Origin: UBA1738 sp964388835
GTDB taxonomy: Bacteria > Bacillota > Clostridia > UBA1381
NCBI GenBank assembly: GCA_964388835.1
Contig: CAYMBZ010000079.1
Location: 1 to 6,168 of the forward strand
Length of the DNA: 6,168 nt
Reading direction: 5' to 3'
Shown here: positions 1-4,648 of the stretch, in pieces
Position numbering within the stretch: position 1 is the first letter of the stretch
Layout of the letters: every line of letters starts with the position of its first letter
Notes under the pieces: model-generated
The model's input: only the letters and a program-made list of their open reading frames with translations
What the model was told of the DNA's origin: nothing
The model's database searches: none
Program-made: the position numbers and the translations under genes

Positions 1-1
1 G

Positions 2-10
2 TGATATAAT
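2..10 (+). promoter_or_regulatory. Probable extended -10 promoter element upstream of hydC
   Basis: The bases TGATATAAT match the extended -10 pattern TGnTATAAT of the housekeeping sigma factor exactly. Transcription would start near position 17, giving a leader of about 36 bases before the hydC start at 53. The -35 box would fall outside the window, so only half of the promoter can be seen. The position, just before the first gene of a co-directional cluster, fits an operon promoter. AT-rich intergenic DNA can give such a match by chance. Confidence 0.5.
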
Positions 11-40
11 CGATATTGGGTTATTTTGCAATTACGTATA

Positions 41-46
41 AGGAGG
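41..46 (+). promoter_or_regulatory. Shine-Dalgarno site that fixes the hydC start
   Basis: AGGAGG lies six bases before the ATG at 53. It rules out the upstream in-frame TTG at 26, which would place this site inside the coding region and add a basic tail of nine residues not expected in the family. Confidence 0.85.
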
Positions 47-52
47 AAAAAG

Positions 53-544
53 ATGAACAATTCAAGTGCTGTGCCTTTTAGAGGCACAAAAGAACAGGAA
101 GCAATGCTTATGGATGTGATTGAAGCTCATAAGGGTGAAGCGGGTGCCGTAATTCCGGTACTGCATGAAGCACAGAATATATACGGCTATCTTCCGATAG
201 AAGTACAGGAAATGATTTCGGAGGGACTGGATGTTCCGCTGGCGGAGATTTACGGTATAGTAACTTTCTATACTCAGTTCTCCTTAAACCCCAAGGGTGA
301 ATATCAAATCGGAATATGCCTCGGAACGGCATGTTACGTTAAGGGCTCGGGAGACATTCTTGAGAAATTCAAGAGCCGCCTGGGTATCGATGTGGGCGAA
401 TGTACACCGGACGGAAAATTCTCGCTGGATGCAACACGTTGCATAGGTGCGTGCGGTCTTGCGCCGGTACTTACCGTAAATGATGAAGTTTACGGACGTC
501 TTACGGTAAATGATGTTGATGATATACTGGCTAAGTATAATTAA
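53..544 (+). CDS. hydC: NuoE-like [2Fe-2S] subunit of electron-bifurcating hydrogenase (HydC)
   Basis: This is the small NuoE/24-kDa-type subunit, 163 residues, the normal size for the family. Residues 1 to about 75 form the helical N-terminal part. The rest is a thioredoxin-like [2Fe-2S] domain with the four expected ligands: C89 and C94 in CLGTAC, and C130 and C134 in CIGAC. In HydABC-type complexes this subunit binds a [2Fe-2S] cluster next to the flavin subunit HydB and takes part in electron transfer among NADH, ferredoxin and the hydrogenase subunit in the cytoplasm. The ATG at 53 is chosen because AGGAGG precedes it. The gene opens the cluster and is followed after 11 bases by the next one. 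The presence of a NuoF-type gene with its own thioredoxin-like domain and of hydrogenase-type genes favours HydC over a Complex I NuoE. A NAD-dependent formate dehydrogenase subunit is the main alternative. Confidence 0.9.
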   Translation: MNNSSAVPFRGTKEQEAMLMDVIEAHKGEAGAVIPVLHEAQNIYGYLPIEVQEMISEGLDVPLAEIYGIVTFYTQFSLNPKGEYQIGICLGTACYVKGSGDILEKFKSRLGIDVGECTPDGKFSLDATRCIGACGLAPVLTVNDEVYGRLTVNDVDDILAKYN

Positions 545-555
545 GGAGCAAAGGT

Positions 556-915
556 ATGCTGCTGTATGATATTAAAAAAATTCTGAAAGCTGAAGTGCTG
601 AGCAAAGAAAATGAGACAGAGCTTAGCGAAAAGGACATTCACACAGCGTGCGGCTGTGACCTGATGAGCGATGTTTTGGCGTTTGTAAAGGATCAATCCC
701 TTCTTTTGACAGGGCTGATAAATTCTCAGGTTATACGCACGGCGGAAATGACCGATATTGTTGCGGTCTGTTTTGTCCGCGGCAAAAACCCCGCGGAGGA
801 TGTTATTGAGCTTGCAAACCAAAAGGGAATAACGGTTTTGAGTACGGAGTATCCGCTTTATACCGCCTGCGGAATGCTTTACAGCGAAGGCTTGCGGGGA
901 AGCAGCGATGATTAA
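556..915 (+). CDS. DRTGG-domain protein, first of two copies
   Basis: A 119-residue cytoplasmic protein with no signal peptide or membrane segment. From about residue 30 to 112 it resembles the DRTGG fold: a glycine/cysteine turn followed by DLMSDVL, a hydrophobic strand with LLLTG, a DIVAVCFVRG strand, and the closing GITVLSTEYPLYTACG segment. DRTGG domains occur beside CBS domains and in phosphotransacetylase-type proteins; they are thought to be small ligand- or partner-binding modules, without a proven reaction. Cysteines are C32, C34, C72 and C105, not in a classic cluster motif. A site AAGGAG at 543-548 precedes the ATG. The stop overlaps the next gene by eight bases, so the two are probably translationally coupled, suggesting that this protein works with the ATPase. 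The gene at 2633 is a paralogue. Names such as serine kinase sometimes given to this family come from HPr kinase similarity and are not supported here. Confidence 0.75.
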   Translation: MLLYDIKKILKAEVLSKENETELSEKDIHTACGCDLMSDVLAFVKDQSLLLTGLINSQVIRTAEMTDIVAVCFVRGKNPAEDVIELANQKGITVLSTEYPLYTACGMLYSEGLRGSSDD

Positions 916-1318
916 AAGATATAATATTTCCGGAGAAGATTTTTCCCTTGCCGGCGAAGCTTCAAGTGACTTTAAATCGGTACTGAAGCGCCTCGGCATA
1001 TCGGCGGAAATCGTGCGGCGCGTCTCCATTGCGATGTACGAAGCGGAAATCAATACAATTATCCACGGCGGAGGTGGTGAATGTGTGGCGGAGATTGAAC
1101 CGGACAAGGTTTCGATTATTTTTCGCGACAACGGCCCGGGAATTGCCGACGTGGAGCTTGCGATGAGCGAGGGATATTCCACCGCGAGTGAGAAAATCCG
1201 CGAGCTCGGCTTTGGCGCGGGAATGGGATTGCCGAATATTAAAAAATACACCGACGATATGATTATAGAAACAGCTCCGGGAAAGGGAACTGCCTTAACA
1301 TTGATTATAAATCTGTGA
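908..1318 (+). CDS. RsbW/SpoIIAB-like GHKL ATPase (anti-sigma-type serine kinase fold)
   Basis: A 136-residue protein made almost wholly of one HATPase_c domain, the size of RsbW and SpoIIAB. The N-box is YEAEINTIIHGGG, with E45 at the position of the SpoIIAB catalytic base and N49 as the magnesium ligand. The G1 box is DNGPGI (74-79), the G2 box is GFGAGMGL (101-108), and GKGT (125-128) ends the ATP site. All parts needed for ATP binding are present, so kinase activity is plausible. The known family members phosphorylate a serine on a STAS-domain antagonist and bind a sigma factor; neither partner is seen in this window. The start overlaps the previous gene by eight bases and has GGGGA at 896-900 before it. 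Its place before the hydrogenase-like gene suggests that it transmits a redox or H2 signal, or modifies a cluster protein; this is inference. Confidence 0.8.
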   Translation: MIKRYNISGEDFSLAGEASSDFKSVLKRLGISAEIVRRVSIAMYEAEINTIIHGGGGECVAEIEPDKVSIIFRDNGPGIADVELAMSEGYSTASEKIRELGFGAGMGLPNIKKYTDDMIIETAPGKGTALTLIINL

Positions 1319-1327
1319 GGTGATATT

Positions 1328-2614
1328 ATGACTTATTTCCATTCCGTTACTTTGGATAAGGATAAATGTCACGGATGCACAAATTGTATCGGTCATTGCC
1401 CGACCGAGGCAATACGTGTCCGACGCGGAAAAGCAAAGATAATTAAACAGCGCTGTATCGATTGCGGAGAATGTATAAGAGTCTGTCAATCGCATGCAAA
1501 GATAGTTGCGGCGGATGATTTTTCAAGGCTTTCGGAGTTCAAATATAATGTAGCTATGCCGGCGCCGTCCTTTTACAGCCAATTTCACTGTGAAATAAGC
1601 GTGAATAAAATTTTAAACGCATTTATCGAAATAGGCTTTGATGGTGTGTTCGAGGTTGCCCGCGGCGCGGAATATGTAAGCGCGGCAACAAAAGAAATTT
1701 TATCAAAAGAGGAAATAAAAAAACCGGTTATAAGCTCGGCGTGCCCGGCGGTTTTGCGGCTTATCAGGGAACGCTTTCCGGAAATTTTGGGGAATGTTTT
1801 GAATGTAATTTCGCCCATGGAAGCGGCGGCAATGCTTGCAAGGGAGGAAGCGCGGAAAAAGACCGGGCTTTCAGATGAAGAAATCGGTATATTCTTTATA
1901 TCTCCCTGCCCGGCAAAAGTAACAAGCATAAAATCACCGCTTACTCTTGAAAAATCCTATGTCAGCGGAGCGATTTCAGTAAAGGACGCATTTGCAAAGA
2001 TACGTCCGATAATCGAAAATGTTTCGGAAGAGCGAAACCTTGCGGTTTCGGGCAGAGAAGGAATTTTCTGGGCAAAAAGCGGCGGAGAGTGCAAGGGCTC
2101 GGGCGTTGAGGATTATATAGCCGTTGACGGAATAAACAACGTTTTAAAGGTTTTGGAAGAAATAGAATACGGTAAGCTCAACAGTGTGGATTTTATCGAA
2201 TTGTCAGCATGCACGAGCGGGTGTTCCGGCGGGCCGCTGAATATGGTAAATCCGTTTATCGCATCACGCAGAATAACACAGCAATCCAAAAAACAGGAAG
2301 TAAAGGAAATTCCGAAGAGTGCCGATATTGACAAGCTTTTGTGGCAAAAGGCGGTAACCGGAAGAAAACATTCGGGATTGGATGATGATTTGGAAAAGGC
2401 AATGCAGAAAATGGAGCTTATGGATGCTCTTTACGAAAGATTGCCGAAGCTGGATTGCGGGTCATGCGGGGCGCCGTCCTGTAAGGCGTTGGCGGAGGAT
2501 ATCGTCCGTGGCTTTGCAAGTGAAAACGATTGTATATTTATTATGAGAGAACAGGTTACAAAGCTTGCGCGGGAGCTGTATGAGCTGAACGAAAGCTTTG
2601 ACGGTTCAAAATAA
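1328..2614 (+). CDS. [FeFe]-hydrogenase-domain iron-sulfur protein, sensory-like (HydS-type, group C/D-like)
   Basis: A 428-residue protein in three parts. Residues 14-53 hold two [4Fe-4S] ferredoxin motifs (C14, C17, C20, C24 and C43, C46, C49, C53). Residues about 74-315 are the H-cluster domain. All four H-cluster cysteines are kept: C139 in SSACPA, C194 in SPCPAK with K197, and C295 and C299 in SACTSGCSGG. Residues 377-402 form a C-terminal four-cysteine Fe-S domain (C377, C380, C385, C402). The proton-relay cysteine of normal TSCCP hydrogenases is alanine here (A138), the methionine of MPCxxK is serine (S192), and GGGQP after the last motif is GGPLN. Putative sensory [FeFe]-hydrogenases such as HydS carry the same cysteine-to-alanine change and turn over slowly. 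No PAS domain is present, unlike group C sensors; the layout fits group D better. GAGGTGAT at 1317-1324 is the ribosome site. The protein is probably cytoplasmic and either reports H2 or redox state or has a slow catalytic role. Confidence 0.85.
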   Translation: MTYFHSVTLDKDKCHGCTNCIGHCPTEAIRVRRGKAKIIKQRCIDCGECIRVCQSHAKIVAADDFSRLSEFKYNVAMPAPSFYSQFHCEISVNKILNAFIEIGFDGVFEVARGAEYVSAATKEILSKEEIKKPVISSACPAVLRLIRERFPEILGNVLNVISPMEAAAMLAREEARKKTGLSDEEIGIFFISPCPAKVTSIKSPLTLEKSYVSGAISVKDAFAKIRPIIENVSEERNLAVSGREGIFWAKSGGECKGSGVEDYIAVDGINNVLKVLEEIEYGKLNSVDFIELSACTSGCSGGPLNMVNPFIASRRITQQSKKQEVKEIPKSADIDKLLWQKAVTGRKHSGLDDDLEKAMQKMELMDALYERLPKLDCGSCGAPSCKALAEDIVRGFASENDCIFIMREQVTKLARELYELNESFDGSK

Positions 2615-2620
2615 GAATTG

Positions 2621-2629
2621 GGCAGTGAT
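2621..2629 (+). promoter_or_regulatory. Weak Shine-Dalgarno supporting a GTG start at 2633
   Basis: GGCAGTGAT matches GGAGGTGAT at seven of nine bases and stands three bases before GTG 2633, the same layout as GAGGTGAT before the ATG at 1328. The in-frame TTG at 2618 has no comparable site upstream. Confidence 0.5.
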
Positions 2630-2632
2630 AAT

Positions 2633-2962
2633 GTGAAGGTATCTGAATTAATAAAAAAACTGAATTTGTCTGTTATAACAAAGAATGACTATGACGACCG
2701 GGAAATAACCGGATGCTATATCGGCGACCTTTTGAGTTGGGTTATGGGCAGAGCGAAAAGCGGGGATGTGTGGATAACAATAATGAATAACATAAATATT
2801 GTTGCGGTTGCGTCTCTTGCGGATTGTGCATGTGTTATCCTGTGCGAGGGCGTTTCGGCTGACAGCACGGTCATACAAAAGGCAGACAAAGAGGGAATAA
2901 TAATTTTAAAAAGCAATGAAACGGCATACGAGCTCGCCTGCGGAATAAACGGAGAAATATAG
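2633..2962 (+). CDS. DRTGG-domain protein, second copy
   Basis: A 109-residue protein from a GTG start; an upstream TTG at 2618 would add five residues. The GTG is preferred because relatives usually begin with a KVSEL-like segment directly after the start, and because of the weak ribosome site before it. It is a full DRTGG-type domain: REITGCYIGDLLSWVM (23-38), a DVWITI strand (45-50), NIVAVASLADCACVIL (55-70), and the closing GIIILKSNETAYELACG region (88-104). It aligns along nearly its whole length with the protein at 556-915, so the pair are diverged paralogues. Three cysteines cluster at C65, C67 and C71, with C28 and C103 elsewhere; whether they bind metal is unknown. There is no membrane segment or signal peptide. 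It lies between the hydrogenase-like gene and the PHP gene, only two bases from the latter. The function is unknown; a ligand- or partner-binding role is inferred. Confidence 0.75.
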   Translation: MKVSELIKKLNLSVITKNDYDDREITGCYIGDLLSWVMGRAKSGDVWITIMNNINIVAVASLADCACVILCEGVSADSTVIQKADKEGIIILKSNETAYELACGINGEI

Positions 2963-2964
2963 TT

Positions 2965-3675
2965 ATGCTGTACTATGATTTTCATATTCATTCCGCCCTT
3001 TCCCCTTGCGGAGATGCGGATATGACACCGAACAATATTGTCAATATGGCGGCTCTCTCGGGTCTTAATGTGATAGCACTGTCCGACCACAACACCGTCG
3101 GAAATGTGCACGCGGCAATGAACGCGGGAGAAAAAGCGGGAATTAAGGTAATCCCGGCAATGGAGGTGGAAACCGAGGAGGAGGTTCACGTCCTTACGCT
3201 GTACCCGTCGCTTGCGGCGGCGGAGGAGGCGGCAGAGCTGGTCTATAAAAGCTTACCGGATATAAAAAATCGCCCCGATATTTTCGGAGAACAGGTTTTT
3301 ATGGATGAAAACGACAATATTACGGGGTATGAGGAAAAGCTCCTGATTTCGCCGACTTCACTGTCTTTTAACCGACTTTTTGATGTGATACGGGCTGTTG
3401 GCGGGATATTTATTCCGGCGCATGTGGACAGACATTCCTACAGCGTTCTTACCAACCTCGGATTCATGCCGGAGGATGTTGATATACGCTGTATCGAGGT
3501 TTCGCGGGCAACAAGCGATTTAAATGCGTATCTTTCTTCGAGAGAAGAGCTGAAAAAATATAACATTTTGCGCAATTCCGATGCCCATTATTTGGCGGAT
3601 ATAGCCATGGCGGATGAAACGATTGCAGCGGAGGATGTTTCGGATATTTTCAAATCACAGGGATGTATTTTATGA
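2965..3675 (+). CDS. PHP-domain metal-dependent phosphoesterase
   Basis: A 236-residue protein of the polymerase-and-histidinol-phosphatase (PHP) family. The metal ligands expected for a trinuclear site appear in order: H7 and H9 (DFHIHS), D17 (PCGD), H42 (LSDHNT), E67 (AMEVE), H75 (EVHVL), H153 (PAHVD), and D206 and H208 (NSDAH). The set is complete, so the enzyme should be able to hydrolyse a phosphate ester. Relatives act on histidinol phosphate, nucleotides or oligonucleotides; nothing here points to histidine synthesis, and the neighbours are redox genes. GGAGA at 2951-2955 is the likely ribosome site. The stop overlaps the next start in an ATGA arrangement, implying coupled translation with the GHKL ATPase. 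A phosphatase next to two kinase-fold proteins suggests it could reverse a phosphorylation or clear a signal molecule. This is inference; the substrate is unknown. Confidence 0.85.
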   Translation: MLYYDFHIHSALSPCGDADMTPNNIVNMAALSGLNVIALSDHNTVGNVHAAMNAGEKAGIKVIPAMEVETEEEVHVLTLYPSLAAAEEAAELVYKSLPDIKNRPDIFGEQVFMDENDNITGYEEKLLISPTSLSFNRLFDVIRAVGGIFIPAHVDRHSYSVLTNLGFMPEDVDIRCIEVSRATSDLNAYLSSREELKKYNILRNSDAHYLADIAMADETIAAEDVSDIFKSQGCIL

Positions 3676-4211
3676 AAGAATTGTCTTTGCACATATTGGA
3701 TATAGCAAAAAATTCGGTTAAGGCGAAAGCGCGGCTGATTGAAATTTCAATAAATGAGGATGAGCAAAAAAATCTTCTTACCATCGAAATAAAGGATAAC
3801 GGTTGCGGTATGAGCAAAGAATTTTTAAAAACGGTAAAGGACCCTTTTTCCACAACGCGAACCACAAGAAAGGTGGGCATGGGTATTCCGCTTTTTGAAG
3901 CGGCGTGCATGCAGTGCGGCGGGAATTTGGATATAACCTCCGAGGAGGGTGTGGGAACGGTTGTTGAAGCAAGCTTTATGCTTGACCATATCGACCGCGC
4001 GCCGATCGGAGATATGGCGGGAACCGTCAAAACTTTGATATCGGGTTCGCCCGATACTGATTTTGTTTACCGTCATACAAAAAACGGAAAAACCTTTACC
4101 TTGGATACAAGGGAAATGCGAGAGGTGCTGGGTGGTGTTTCGCCGGATGTGCCGGAGGTTTTGAAGTGGATAGGTGAGTATATAAACGAAGGACTTAGCG
4201 ATATAAGCTGA
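3672..4211 (+). CDS. Stand-alone GHKL (histidine-kinase-like) ATPase
   Basis: A 179-residue protein beginning MKELSLHILDIAKNS, a start typical of this Clostridia family; the in-frame ATG at 3663 would add three residues but has no proper ribosome site, whereas AGGGA at 3659-3663 suits the ATG at 3672. The N-box starts at once (D10, N14), followed by the G1 box DNGCGM (42-47), a lid with DPFSTTRTTRKVGMGI (57-72, including the G2 box) and GVGT (93-96). Residues about 105-179 are a C-terminal extension specific to the family. There is no dimerisation and phosphoacceptor histidine domain, no sensor domain and no membrane segment, so it cannot work as an ordinary sensor kinase by itself. It may phosphorylate a partner, or act as an ATP-driven switch. 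Translation is coupled to the PHP gene through the four-base ATGA overlap. It closes the compact accessory block; a 49-base gap follows. Confidence 0.8.
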   Translation: MKELSLHILDIAKNSVKAKARLIEISINEDEQKNLLTIEIKDNGCGMSKEFLKTVKDPFSTTRTTRKVGMGIPLFEAACMQCGGNLDITSEEGVGTVVEASFMLDHIDRAPIGDMAGTVKTLISGSPDTDFVYRHTKNGKTFTLDTREMREVLGGVSPDVPEVLKWIGEYINEGLSDIS

Positions 4212-4248
4212 AATATCGCAGGTGTTTTATATAAGTAAAGTAATTTTC

Positions 4249-4255
4249 AGGAGGT
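4249..4255 (+). promoter_or_regulatory. Strong Shine-Dalgarno for the ferredoxin-like gene
   Basis: AGGAGGT stands five bases before the ATG at 4261. It is a full consensus, stronger than the sites used by the accessory genes upstream, and follows the longest gap between genes in the window (4212-4260). No clear promoter or hairpin was seen in that gap. Confidence 0.75.
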
Positions 4256-4260
4256 AAATT

Positions 4261-4632
4261 ATGAAAAGTTTGGCAGAATTGCAGGAAATTCGTAACAGAG
4301 CGTTAAGCCAGGTTAATTTACGTAAGGAACGCGAGGGCGGAATACGCGTTGTTGTCGGCATGGCAACCTGCGGAATTGCGGCAGGCGCGCGCCCCGTACT
4401 TAACGCTTTTTTACAGGAAATCGAAAAGCGCGGTCTTGAAAATGTTACCGTTACACAGACAGGATGTATCGGAATGTGCCGATATGAGCCGATTGTTGAG
4501 GTGTATGTTCCGGGACAGGATAAGGTGACATACGTTCACATGTCCGAGGATAAGGCGGCACGCATTGTGGCGGAACACATTATAAATAACCGGCCTGTTG
4601 ACGAGTATACAATAGGCGCGGCAGAGAAATAA
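4261..4632 (+). CDS. Thioredoxin-like (2Fe-2S) ferredoxin-domain protein with three ligand cysteines
   Basis: A 123-residue soluble protein. Residues 1 to about 26 are a charged helical start; the remainder is a thioredoxin-like ferredoxin domain related to the N-terminus of HydB. The shared core is QTGCIGMC followed by PIVEVYVPG, then an acidic helix. Ligand-type cysteines are C37 (MATCGIAAGA), C69 and C73. The usual partner five residues after the first cysteine is glycine (G42), so the classic four-cysteine [2Fe-2S] site is incomplete. The cluster may be absent, use another ligand, or be shared with a partner. I recall the same ATCGIAAGA form in relatives from other Clostridia, so it is probably a family trait and not decay. 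It sits 16 bases before hydB, which points to a role as an accessory electron-transfer or assembly subunit of the bifurcating hydrogenase. It is not one of the three core subunits. Confidence 0.85.
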   Translation: MKSLAELQEIRNRALSQVNLRKEREGGIRVVVGMATCGIAAGARPVLNAFLQEIEKRGLENVTVTQTGCIGMCRYEPIVEVYVPGQDKVTYVHMSEDKAARIVAEHIINNRPVDEYTIGAAEK

Positions 4633-4633
4633 T

Positions 4634-4640
4634 AGGAGGT
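4634..4640 (+). promoter_or_regulatory. Strong Shine-Dalgarno for hydB
   Basis: AGGAGGT lies eight bases before the ATG at 4649 and just after the stop of the preceding gene, showing independent, strong initiation at hydB. Confidence 0.8.
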
Positions 4641-4648
4641 TATACTAA

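Noticed and set aside
26..52. TTG at 26 as the hydC start
   Set aside because: The AGGAGG at 41-46 would be inside the gene and the added residues are basic and unlike the family; ATG 53 is well placed.
1..52. Rex repressor operator before hydC
   Set aside because: The TTATTTTGCAATTA stretch is loosely palindromic but does not match the Rex half sites.
541..1251. A 236-codon open frame on the minus strand
   Set aside because: It lies antisense to two well-supported genes with clear family motifs and ribosome sites, and its translation shows no recognisable domain.
1328..2614. Catalytic HydA subunit
   Set aside because: It lacks the relay cysteine, is shorter than HydA, has no N-terminal [2Fe-2S] domain and carries a C-terminal four-cysteine domain not found in HydA.
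3663..3671. ATG at 3663 as the start of the second GHKL ATPase
   Set aside because: The only ribosome-like site (AGGGA, 3659-3663) overlaps it, while ATG 3672 has proper spacing, gives the family-typical MKELSLHILDI start, and forms an ATGA overlap.
908..4211. Classic two-component sensor kinases
   Set aside because: Both ATPase-fold proteins lack the phosphoacceptor histidine domain and any sensor, and no response regulator is present.
4222..4236. Internal promoter using TTTATATAAG in the gap before 4261
   Set aside because: It is AT-rich and -10-like, but no -35-like hexamer stands at the right distance.
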